DNA of 10,269 bases. Origin: Candidatus Moraniibacteriota bacterium (GTDB lineage: Bacteria > Patescibacteriota > Minisyncoccia > Moranbacterales > UBA9337). Below, piece by piece: positions 1-4,996 of this stretch. The stretch is from assembly GCA_018400055.1 (NCBI GenBank), contig JAGYNK010000035.1, positions 1 through 10,269 of the forward strand, written 5' to 3'. Every line of letters starts with the position of its first letter. Position 1 is the stretch's first letter. The translations under genes were made by a program, and so were the position numbers. A model generated the notes under the pieces. The model was not told the DNA's origin, made no database searches, and saw nothing but the letters and a program-made list of their open reading frames with translations.

Positions 1-67
1 TTTAAGCTAATAATTAAACATTAACTGGTTCAGAAATTGAACTTTACCCAAAACTACGTAACAATAT

Positions 68-96
68 ATAGTAGCATTATTATAAAAAAATATCAA
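68..96 (-). promoter_or_regulatory. Sigma70-like promoter reading leftward out of the window
   Basis: On the minus strand TTGATA (91-96) and TACTAT (68-73) are separated by exactly 17 bases, and TGC directly before TACTAT gives an extended -10 (TGnTAnnnT). Transcription would start near position 61 and leave the window on the left, so its gene is not visible. The inverted repeat GTTCA-N5-TGAAC at 28-42 would lie about 20 to 35 bases into the transcript and could be an operator or small hairpin. AT-rich DNA gives chance matches, so this is a moderate call. Confidence 0.4.
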
Positions 97-143
97 TACC
101 TATCACAAAAAAATCAAAAAGAGCACTTTAATTAAGGTAAATT

Positions 144-172
144 TTGAAAATTATTTCTTTATACTCTATAGT
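144..172 (+). promoter_or_regulatory. Sigma70-like promoter reading rightward
   Basis: On the plus strand TTGAAA (144-149) and TATAGT (167-172) are 17 bases apart. The start would be near 179. No rightward gene follows; a hairpin with a T-rich tail begins 15 bases later. If both are real they would give a transcript of about 55 bases. Chance match in AT-rich sequence is a serious alternative. Confidence 0.3.
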
Positions 173-193
173 TCTGCTTAACAATTATCTACT

Positions 194-235
194 ACTGTTT
201 TAGTTGATTCTAATTCAATTAACAGTGTATTTTTC
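194..235 (+). terminator. Possible rightward intrinsic terminator
   Basis: ACTGTT (194-199) and TTGA (204-207) pair with AACAGT (221-226) and TCAA (215-218), giving about ten base pairs with an unequal internal loop, followed by gtatttttc on the plus strand. The stem is AT-rich, so termination strength is uncertain. Confidence 0.3.
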
Positions 236-366
236 AAGTTCTTCTAAGTAAAACCTTTCCTCTTTGCGCTCTCACTCCGTTATCGCTTCGTTCAGTTTAT
301 TTAATAGGGTATATCTAGCTTGCTTCTTGGCTCAGGACTTCGCCTATTCTTAAACATTAAACATAA

Positions 367-420
367 TTTTGTTCAAAAATATTTATTCATTTTTCATTAA
401 GCCCTTTTGAAATTTTTTTT
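367..420 (+). repeat. Left arm of imperfect inverted repeat flanking the small unknown gene
   Basis: Compared with the reverse complement of 887-937, two blocks match. The outer block, starting TTTTGTTCAAAAATA, matches 14 of 15. The inner block, starting AAGCCCTTTTGAAA and running into a T tract, matches 20 of 21. The intervening 15 to 17 bases are diverged. The arm ends immediately downstream of the T-tract of the small gene's terminator, so the two arms bracket one complete transcription unit. Confidence 0.55.
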
Positions 421-454
421 GGAAAAGAAAAAGCTAGTTTTGATGAGAACTAGC
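421..454 (-). terminator. Intrinsic terminator of the small unknown gene
   Basis: GCTAGTT (433-439) and AACTAGC (448-454) form a perfect 7-base-pair stem with an 8-base loop. Read on the minus strand the stem is followed by TTTTTCTTTTCC (432-421). It lies 12 bases after the stop codon of the gene at 467-787. Confidence 0.8.
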
Positions 455-466
455 AAACTCTGTGCA

Positions 467-787
467 TTACCATTTAAAGTAGTCATATCCCTCAAGTTCT
501 GCACGATATTTTTCAAAAATGTCATATCCCCCACAATGCTCCAAAGTCGACAGCAAGACCTTGTGTCCCCTTGCTTCTAGCATTTTCATTGTTTCAAGCA
601 TTTGCTTGGCAGATGTTTCGCTTCCACAACGCCAGCAAAACCAAGTGGTTGAAACAATAATTATTACATCTGGCGCAAGAGTGTCCAAGGGAACACGCAC
701 TTTTACCTCGTGACCCTTGCTTTCCAAATTTTTAATGAAATCATCTACATCCGACAAACTGGTGGCTGCTAAAAGACAATATATCAT
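467..787 (-). CDS. Hypothetical protein, 106 aa, small alpha/beta with CxxC
   Basis: I do not recognise this protein. The pattern of hydrophobic strands (IYCLLAAT at 2-9, VIIIVSTT at 41-48, KVLLSTLE at 76-83) alternating with amphipathic helices suggests a small Rossmann-like or thioredoxin-like alpha/beta domain; there is no signal peptide or membrane helix. Residues 50-54 (FCWRC) put a CxxC motif (C51, C54) directly after a strand and before a helix, as in redox-active thioredoxin folds, but no clear cis-proline partner follows, so that reading is speculative. The start is well fixed: GAGGAGG (793-799) lies 5 bases upstream of the ATG, much stronger than before any other gene here. It has its own consensus promoter and terminator and is bracketed by inverted repeats. 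Its codon use looks less AT-biased than that of its neighbours. All this fits an acquired, independently expressed gene. Confidence 0.75.
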   Translation of the reverse strand: MIYCLLAATSLSDVDDFIKNLESKGHEVKVRVPLDTLAPDVIIIVSTTWFCWRCGSETSAKQMLETMKMLEARGHKVLLSTLEHCGGYDIFEKYRAELEGYDYFKW

Positions 788-792
788 TATAT

Positions 793-874
793 CCTCCTCA
801 TTTTAATTTTATGTACAATTTTACGCCAAAATTAGCGTTCAAAGTAGTATATAAGAAAAAGACTAATTTGTCAA
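793..874 (-). promoter_or_regulatory. Consensus sigma70 promoter and leader of the small unknown gene
   Basis: On the minus strand TTGACA (869-874), a perfect -35, is followed after exactly 17 bases by TATACT (846-851). The start should be near 839, giving a leader of about 50 bases that ends with the Shine-Dalgarno GAGGAGG (793-799). ACGC (823-826) and GCGT (835-838) form a small inverted repeat at the predicted transcript start that could be an operator half-site pair; that is only a suggestion. Confidence 0.75.
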
Positions 875-886
875 GCCGAACATTAC

Positions 887-937
887 AAAAAAATTTCAAA
901 AGGACTTCTTTAATAAAGAATTTATTTTTGAATAAAA
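887..937 (-). repeat. Right arm of imperfect inverted repeat flanking the small unknown gene
   Basis: The reverse complement of this stretch matches 367-420 in an outer 15-base block (14 identical) and an inner 21-base block (20 identical). It begins 12 bases upstream of the -35 box of the small gene. It also contains a short perfect hairpin, TTCTTT/AAAGAA (906-920). No target-site duplication is evident outside the arms. Confidence 0.55.
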
Positions 938-980
938 CTCAAGCCCCGCTGCGCTTTCGCTTCCATAAAATTAACCATTA

Positions 981-1014
981 AATAAAAAATGCGAAAATCA
1001 TATTTTTTTTCGCA
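981..1014 (-). terminator. Intrinsic terminator overlapping the glycosyltransferase stop codon
   Basis: TGCGAAAA (990-997) pairs with TTTTCGCA (1007-1014), an 8-base-pair perfect stem. On the minus strand it is followed by TTTTTTATT (989-981). The 9-base loop (998-1006) contains the TGA stop of the glycosyltransferase (998-1000), and the ascending arm encodes its last residues. It should end the mreB-glycosyltransferase transcript. Confidence 0.75.
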
Positions 1015-2215
1015 AAATCTCGGCAATTTCCTCCGCGCATTTTTTCCAGTTAAATCTTTTTATATTTCCATACCCTCTTTCTATCACATCTTCTCTTAAA
1101 TATTTATCGCTGATAAGTCTCCAAGTGGCTTCAGTTATTTCCTGAGGCTTGTGTGAATTGACCAATAAAACAGAACTTTTAATTTTGCCTTTTCTTTTAT
1201 ATTTATTACCGTAAAATTCGCCTGCCTTGTTGTGTAGCTTTCCATAGTAATTCGCAGAAATCTCCGGTATGGACGAATTATCACTAGCCACCACCGGCGT
1301 TCCCACGCTCTGCGCTTCCAAAATCGGCAACCCGAAACCTTCGTAAAAAGTGGGAAACAAGAAAACCTCCGCCTCCTTTAAAAGTTCCCATTTTTCTTCA
1401 TCACTCACAAATCCCGTTAAAACTATATCCTTCCTATATTTTGATTTTTGCATTTTGATTTTTGCATTTTTAAAACCATATCCTTTCCCTCCCACCAACA
1501 CTAACTTATGCGGAACATTAAATTTTTCCTTCAAAATTTCAAACGCTTTAATAATGCCGATAATATTTTTTCTCTTCTCCAGCCGACCAATAAAAAGCAA
1601 GAATTTGAAATTTGGAATTTGGAATTTGGAATTTATATTTGATATTTGATATTTGATATTTGATACTTTTTCGTATCCTTCGTATATAACTTCAATTTTT
1701 TCCTCCGGCACTTTATATAATCTTTTCAAGTCCCGTTTAGTGCTCCTTGAAACCGCAATGATTTTGCTTGCCCACCGGCAAGAATTTTTTATAACTCGTC
1801 GCATATAAAATTTTTCCCACCATGAATAAGCTTCGGGACAAAATTCATATTCCAATCCGTGAACGGTTACTATTGTTTTATCAGGATGAATAATAGGAAC
1901 AGTATGCGCCGGAACAAAAAGAACTTCCACCGGATGAAAAAACATTTCCAACGACAAACCAATCTGTGTCCAAAACCTCGGCCACTTAATAATCTTAACT
2001 TTCCAGTTTTTCGGTAGATTTAATTTATTTTTAATATCTTCCTCAATATTCGTAATTCGTATATTCGTATTTAATTCGTAATTCGTAGAGATATACAAAA
2101 CCACCTCATGTCCATCCAATTTGTCCACGAGGTGTCTTATTACTTGATAAGAATATTCTTCAATGCCCGTGCGATTTTTTACGAAGGCGCGGGAAGCGTC
2201 TATGCCAATCAACAT
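998..2215 (-). CDS. Family 4 glycosyltransferase (GT-B fold)
   Basis: This 405-residue protein transfers a sugar from an activated nucleotide donor to an acceptor, probably in cell-surface polysaccharide or glycoconjugate synthesis at the cytoplasmic face of the membrane. The N-terminal Rossmann half opens with IGIDASRA and a TGIEEYSYQVI acceptor-side motif (residues 3-26) and contains KIIAVSRSTKRDL (151-163). The C-terminal half starts at LLFIGRLEKRKN (206-217) and holds GFVSDEE (268-274) and the GT4 E-x7-E signature in FYEGFGLPILE (E292 and E300), which binds the nucleotide sugar. There is no membrane anchor. Three loops contain in-frame tandem-repeat insertions (residues about 43-56, 184-205, 249-258), and residues about 321-345 look like a further insertion relative to the usual family. 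The ATG lies 7 bases after the mreB stop with no Shine-Dalgarno, so it is probably the second gene of an mreB operon. Donor and acceptor cannot be told from sequence. Confidence 0.9.
   Translation of the reverse strand: MLIGIDASRAFVKNRTGIEEYSYQVIRHLVDKLDGHEVVLYISTNYELNTNIRITNIEEDIKNKLNLPKNWKVKIIKWPRFWTQIGLSLEMFFHPVEVLFVPAHTVPIIHPDKTIVTVHGLEYEFCPEAYSWWEKFYMRRVIKNSCRWASKIIAVSRSTKRDLKRLYKVPEEKIEVIYEGYEKVSNIKYQISNINSKFQIPNFKFLLFIGRLEKRKNIIGIIKAFEILKEKFNVPHKLVLVGGKGYGFKNAKIKMQKSKYRKDIVLTGFVSDEEKWELLKEAEVFLFPTFYEGFGLPILEAQSVGTPVVASDNSSIPEISANYYGKLHNKAGEFYGNKYKRKGKIKSSVLLVNSHKPQEITEATWRLISDKYLREDVIERGYGNIKRFNWKKCAEEIAEILRKKI
1441..1472. repeat. 14-base tandem repeat inside the glycosyltransferase gene
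   Basis: The unit gatttttgcatttt occurs twice in tandem (1443-1456, 1457-1470) with partial copies at the edges. It encodes residues about 249-258 (KNAKIKMQKS), in a loop of the C-terminal Rossmann half between the strand ending VGGKGYG and the strand IVLTGFV. Confidence 0.75.
1601..1665. repeat. Two adjacent 7-base tandem repeat tracts inside the glycosyltransferase gene
   Basis: The first tract repeats gaatttg/aaatttg (1601-1634) about 4.5 times; the second repeats gatattt (1634-1665) about four times. Because three 7-base units are 21 bases, the frame stays open and gives residues 184-205 (VSNIKYQISN followed by INSKFQIPNFKF). They sit in the linker between the two Rossmann halves, directly before the strand LLFIGRL. 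Confidence 0.85.
2048..2087. repeat. ATTCGTA heptamer array inside the glycosyltransferase gene
   Basis: Five copies of ATTCGTA occur at 2048-2054, 2055-2061, 2063-2069, 2074-2080 and 2081-2087. They encode residues about 43-56 (STNYELNTNIRITN) in a loop of the N-terminal half. The complementary heptamer TACGAAT also occurs upstream of pheT near 10145. Confidence 0.85.
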
Positions 2216-2222
2216 AAAAAAA

Positions 2223-3230
2223 TTATTTAGACATGGCTATCGCTTGCTTATAAACATCCAAATTATCCAATATTTTGCCCGCTCCCTTAGCTACGCAAAG
2301 CAAGGGATCATCCGCCACATAACAGGGAACATTAATGGTTTTAACTATTAATTGGTCTAAATTTTTAAGCAAGGCTCCGCCTCCGGAAAGTATCATCCCT
2401 TTGTCCATAATATCCGCCGCCAGCTCCGGAGGAGTATCTTGCAAAACTTTTTTTATGGCGTTAATCACCCCCCTTAATTCATCTTGCAAGGCTTCCGTTA
2501 TTTCATTGGAAGAAATTTTCACCGTTCTGGGCAACCCCCCGGTCAAATCACGCCCTTTTATTTCCATATATTCCTCTTTTACTTGAGCAACGGCCGACCC
2601 GATTTTTATTTTAATTTCCTCAGCTGTTCTCTCTCCGATCGCCAACCCGTGCTTCCTTTTCATATAATCAGAAATAGCCTGATCAAACTTGTCCCCGCCT
2701 ACCCTGGCGCTGTTGGAAGCAACTATTCCTCCCAAAGAAATAACCGCAATTTCCGAAGTTCCTCCTCCGATATTTATAATAGCGTTCCCTTGGGCATTAT
2801 GAATCGGTATACCGGCTCCTATCGCCGCCAAGAGAGGTTCCTTTACAATATAAGCTTGCTTGGCTCCGGCTTTTACCGCCGCATCCGTAACTGCCCTTTG
2901 CTCCGTAGAAGTTATTCCGGCTGGTATGGAAACCATAACTTCCGGACGGACAAGTCTTATTCTTCCGCTAGCCTTATTGATAAAATATTTCAGCATGGCT
3001 TCCGTAATGCGATAATCCGCAATCACTCCGTCCTTAAGCGGACGACTGGCTGTAATAGCATCCGGAGTTCTCCCCAGCATTTCCTTAGCTTCATTGCCTA
3101 CCGCCAAAACCTTATTTTCCGAAAGAGAAACCGCCACCACTGAAGGCTCGTTTATCACCACACCTTTTCCCGGAATAAAAACCAATGTATTGGCCGTTCC
3201 TAAATCTATTCCAATTTTACGAATTAACAT
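2223..3230 (-). CDS. mreB: Rod-shape determining protein MreB
   Basis: MreB is the bacterial actin that polymerises with ATP along the inner membrane and organises lateral cell-wall synthesis. The 335-residue length is normal. The actin-family ATP-binding motifs are all visible: phosphate 1 GIDLGTANTLV (7-17), the EPLLAAIGAGIP segment (131-142) with the glutamate expected near the nucleotide, phosphate 2 INIGGGTSEIAVIS (152-165) and the adenosine motif GMILSGGGALLKNLD (278-292). The start gives the canonical MreB N-terminus with no extra amphipathic helix; no Shine-Dalgarno precedes it. The nearest promoter is the palindromic element at 3381-3424, which would give a leader of about 160 bases. 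mreC and mreD, its usual partners, do not follow; a glycosyltransferase does, 7 bases downstream. Confidence 0.97.
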   Translation of the reverse strand: MLIRKIGIDLGTANTLVFIPGKGVVINEPSVVAVSLSENKVLAVGNEAKEMLGRTPDAITASRPLKDGVIADYRITEAMLKYFINKASGRIRLVRPEVMVSIPAGITSTEQRAVTDAAVKAGAKQAYIVKEPLLAAIGAGIPIHNAQGNAIINIGGGTSEIAVISLGGIVASNSARVGGDKFDQAISDYMKRKHGLAIGERTAEEIKIKIGSAVAQVKEEYMEIKGRDLTGGLPRTVKISSNEITEALQDELRGVINAIKKVLQDTPPELAADIMDKGMILSGGGALLKNLDQLIVKTINVPCYVADDPLLCVAKGAGKILDNLDVYKQAIAMSK

Positions 3231-3380
3231 ATATTTTCAAAATTTATAATTTTACCAAAAAAACACTCTCTGAAAATAATCACTTAAATAAAATCCAATC
3301 AAAACAGACACCCGAAAATATTTTTAAGCTTTCTTGTTTTCTAAAAAACCGTGCAAGAATACCAAACCCAAAAAAACTTT

Positions 3381-3424
3381 TTGCAACTTACTACCATTCT
3401 ACTAATAATGGTAATTTGTTGCAT
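3381..3424 (-). promoter_or_regulatory. 44-base palindromic promoter-operator, copy A (before mreB)
   Basis: Plus-strand arms: TTGCAAC (3381-3387) and TACCATT (3392-3398), then an 8-base centre CTACTAAT, then AATGGTA (3407-3413) and GTTGCAT (3418-3424). The last base breaks the outer symmetry. On the minus strand the same DNA reads as ATGCAA (3424-3419), 17-base spacer, TAGAAT (3401-3396), a sigma70-type promoter with a weakened -35. The predicted start near 3389 leaves a leader of about 160 bases before mreB, in which I see no clear riboswitch or strong hairpin. Confidence 0.75.
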
Positions 3425-3461
3425 ATTATTTATTTTCGCTTATTAATTTAATTTTTAAAAA

Positions 3462-3977
3462 TTACAGCAATTTTTTTAATCTACAATACAAGTCTGTTTT
3501 TTTCTGCATCTTTTCCATTTGACTTATTACTCTTTTTAACTTCTCTTTCTGTCTTTTATTGGAAGCCTCTATAATATTCTTCAATACAACTTCCGGCCAA
3601 TAATACATCGGGTAGCGTTTCTTAATTACATTTAACTCAACCGTTGGCACTTCTTTTTTAATTTTAATTTCTTTATTTTTAATCTTTTTAACCGTCTTGC
3701 GATAACCGTTGCCGGAAACCCTAAGCCACTCATTTACCCGAGCAATGGTTCCATATCCAACCTTCAATTCGCGCCGAATATCTTCATAGCTGTTTTCCTC
3801 CAGTAAAAGTTCGGCTATTTTTAATCTTTTAGCGATCATCTCCGCCTCCGGATAAGAAAGAAGATCCCTTAAGAAATCGGCTGCCTCCTCTACTTTTTTA
3901 GTTTTGGTAACAGCCAAACAAAGCTTATAAAAAAGCTGACCAACTTCTTTTCTTGAAAGCGAATTTGTGTTCGCCAT
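3462..3977 (-). CDS. TrpR-like DNA-binding regulator, YerC/YecD-type
   Basis: The first ~95 residues match the Trp-repressor-like YerC/YecD family: helices around LFYKLCLAVTKTKKVEEA (15-32), the LLSYPEAEMIAKRLKIAELLLE segment (39-60), and a helix-turn-helix at about 63-85 (SYEDIRREL then GYGTIARVNEWL), ending in the GNGY typical of the family. The family usually stops near 100 residues; this protein has 171, the rest being a lysine-rich linker (95-109) and a helical, basic C-terminal part (about 112-171, including PMYYWPEVVLKNIIEAS) of unknown role. There is no visible basis for calling it tryptophan-responsive. It is flanked by and preceded by identical palindromic promoters, so autoregulation and control of its neighbours is the natural inference. 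Leader about 47 bases; only a weak purine run (AAAGAG) stands before the ATG. Confidence 0.88.
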   Translation of the reverse strand: MANTNSLSRKEVGQLFYKLCLAVTKTKKVEEAADFLRDLLSYPEAEMIAKRLKIAELLLEENSYEDIRRELKVGYGTIARVNEWLRVSGNGYRKTVKKIKNKEIKIKKEVPTVELNVIKKRYPMYYWPEVVLKNIIEASNKRQKEKLKRVISQMEKMQKKTDLYCRLKKLL

Positions 3978-4015
3978 ATGACACTCTTTTATTAATATAA
4001 ATATTAATATAAAAC

Positions 4016-4059
4016 TTGCAACTTACTACCATTCTACTAATAATGGTAATCTGTTGCAA
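4016..4059 (-). promoter_or_regulatory. 44-base palindromic promoter-operator, copy B (before the TrpR-like regulator)
   Basis: This is the perfect copy: TTGCAAC (4016-4022) and TACCATT (4027-4033), centre CTACTAAT, AATGGTA (4042-4048) and GTTGCAA (4053-4059). On the minus strand it reads TTGCAA (4059-4054), 17 bases, TAGAAT (4036-4031). Predicted start near 4024, so the inner arms cover the -10 and spacer while the outer arms cover the -35 and about +3 to +9. It begins 6 bases after the stop codon of the MazG-like gene. Confidence 0.8.
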
Positions 4060-4065
4060 ATCACT

Positions 4066-4398
4066 TCACTTTGATTTTCTGAATTCCAAAACCCTAAAAT
4101 TGCCATTTTTCAACTTCTTTTTCTTTCTGTTCATTATTTTTTTATGCTTTTTCCAGAAAGCTTCATCAATTTCCTCTGGAGAAATACCCAGACTTACAAA
4201 ATTACCCAATATCAGATTCAATAAATCTATATTTTCCTCTATCAGATTTTCGCGAGATTTGCCTTTAGTAACAGCTTGAGCCAGCTCCCCTAATTCTTCA
4301 ATCAATAAATTCAACCGAAAGGTCATATCTTCATTATTCGTTCCTTTCATTTTAAATTTTTTGTGAAACTTTACAGTGGCATCGTAATATTTTCGCAT
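4066..4398 (-). CDS. MazG-like nucleotide pyrophosphohydrolase
   Basis: This 110-residue protein belongs to the all-alpha NTP pyrophosphatase superfamily (MazG/dUTPase-type/PRA-PH), whose members hydrolyse nucleoside triphosphates or related substrates to monophosphates and clear damaged or surplus nucleotides. The metal-binding motifs are present: EExxE as EELGE (34-38) and ExxD as ENID (55-58), on successive helices, as expected for Mg2+ coordination. The remaining sequence (SPEEIDEAFWKKHKKIMNRKKKKL) is a helix and a basic tail. It is a single-domain MazG, not the tandem E. coli type; the exact substrate cannot be read from sequence. It has its own promoter-operator (copy C) and a leader of about 38 bases, with no strong ribosome binding site. 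Confidence 0.87.
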   Translation of the reverse strand: MRKYYDATVKFHKKFKMKGTNNEDMTFRLNLLIEELGELAQAVTKGKSRENLIEENIDLLNLILGNFVSLGISPEEIDEAFWKKHKKIMNRKKKKLKNGNFRVLEFRKSK

Positions 4399-4427
4399 AA
4401 AACATTTTATTAAATTCCAAAAACTTT

Positions 4428-4471
4428 TTGCAACTTACTATCATTCTACTAATAATGGTAATTTGTTACAA
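4428..4471 (-). promoter_or_regulatory. 44-base palindromic promoter-operator, copy C (before the MazG-like gene)
   Basis: TTGCAAC (4428-4434), TATCATT (4439-4445, one change), centre CTACTAAT, AATGGTA (4454-4460), GTTACAA (4465-4471, one change). On the minus strand it reads TTGTAA (4471-4466), 17 bases, TAGAAT (4448-4443). Both changes reduce symmetry but leave the promoter spacing unchanged. The flank aaaacttt before the first arm is shared with copy A. The predicted start near 4436 lies about 38 bases before the MazG-like start codon. Confidence 0.78.
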
Positions 4472-4534
4472 TATATTATATTATTTCGCATTTAATATTT
4501 CATGCCGCTACATCTATTGTTATTGCCTTCGCCA

Positions 4535-4996
4535 TTACCTTGCGCTTTTCTGCAAATACTTTTTTACTAATTTTAAAACTTTTCTGGGTCCTTTATAGGT
4601 TATTTTCTTCAAGGCTTCGTCGTATTCCAGCCATTCACATCCGACATGTTCCGAAGAAATTTTCACTTCTCTCGTTTTCGTTTCGGCTAAATAATAAACA
4701 ACTTTTTTAAAAACATTAATACTCATTCCCGCTTTTCTTCTTTTAGTCCTCTCTTCCCCTCTCGCCTGATAAGCATAGTGCACACGCTTCTTAAAATCAA
4801 GTGAAATTTTTAAATCATCCAGCCCCGTTTCTTCCTTAACTTCTCTCCGCAAAGTTTGTTCTTCGCTTTCTCCTTTTTCAATATGTCCCTTGGGAAAATC
4901 CCAATGACCTGATTTGTAATGCAGTAACAGAAAATAAATTTTTTCTCCGGCACGCCTGAACACTACGGCACCAGCCGATTTTTCAAAAGTAAACAT
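4535..4996 (-). CDS. Nudix hydrolase, Ap4A hydrolase-like
   Basis: The 153-residue protein has a complete Nudix box at residues 37-59 (GX5EX7REVKEETGL), with catalytic, metal-binding glutamates E52, E55 and E56. The preceding SGHWDFPKGHIEKGE and the N-terminal KSAGAVVFRR resemble bis(5'-nucleosyl)-tetraphosphatases (NUDT2/Ap4A hydrolase type), which cut diadenosine tetraphosphate to ATP and AMP; other NDP-X substrates are possible. SSEHVGCEWLEYDEAL (114-129) is the usual C-terminal acidic segment of this group. It lies 71 bases after secA with no convincing promoter or terminator between, so it may be transcribed with pheT-secA. Together with the following MazG-like gene it makes two neighbouring nucleotide-sanitising enzymes. 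No Shine-Dalgarno precedes the ATG. Confidence 0.9.
   Translation of the reverse strand: MFTFEKSAGAVVFRRAGEKIYFLLLHYKSGHWDFPKGHIEKGESEEQTLRREVKEETGLDDLKISLDFKKRVHYAYQARGEERTKRRKAGMSINVFKKVVYYLAETKTREVKISSEHVGCEWLEYDEALKKITYKGPRKVLKLVKKYLQKSAR

Larger units (their letters stand above)
1..366. other. Gene-free AT-rich region
   Basis: No open frame of convincing length or protein-like composition is present on either strand, and I see no tRNA or other known RNA fold. What it holds is a leftward promoter-like sequence (68-96), a rightward promoter-like sequence (144-172), a rightward hairpin with a T-rich tail (194-235), a small perfect inverted repeat GTTCA/TGAAC (28-42), and an isolated GC-richer patch at about 265-295 (containing cgctctcactccg and tatcgcttcgttcag). 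A short minus-strand frame at about 209-265 reads like protein (it includes ERFYLEELEKY) but is closed by stops at both ends and has no start, so it may be a gene remnant at most. Confidence 0.6.

Noticed and set aside
209..265. A minus-strand frame reading ERFYLEELEKY
   Set aside because: It is only about 18 codons long between two stop codons, has no start codon, and no family can be named. At most it is a remnant.
265..295. Part of a tRNA or structured RNA in the GC-richer patch
   Set aside because: No cloverleaf, T-loop sequence or CCA-type acceptor stem can be drawn. A similar GC-richer patch occurs at about 940-962 without a gene.
1767..1788. CTTGCC/GGCAAG hairpin followed by aatttttt on the plus strand
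   Set aside because: It lies inside the conserved part of the glycosyltransferase (SCRWASKIIAVS) and no plus-strand gene precedes it. The protein length here is normal, so it is probably coincidental.
2484..3143. A 219-codon plus-strand open frame
   Set aside because: It is the exact antisense of mreB, whose ATP-binding motifs are intact; the plus-strand product resembles no protein and has no promoter or ribosome binding site.
3449..3464. Perfect palindrome TAATTTTTAAAAATTA at the end of the TrpR-like gene
   Set aside because: It consists only of A and T, which gives a very weak RNA stem, and such palindromes are expected by chance in this DNA. I do not call it a terminator.
3381..4471. 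The three 44-base repeats as a CRISPR array
   Set aside because: The copies are hundreds of bases apart with genes between them, and each is placed as a promoter. There is no regular spacer and no cas gene.
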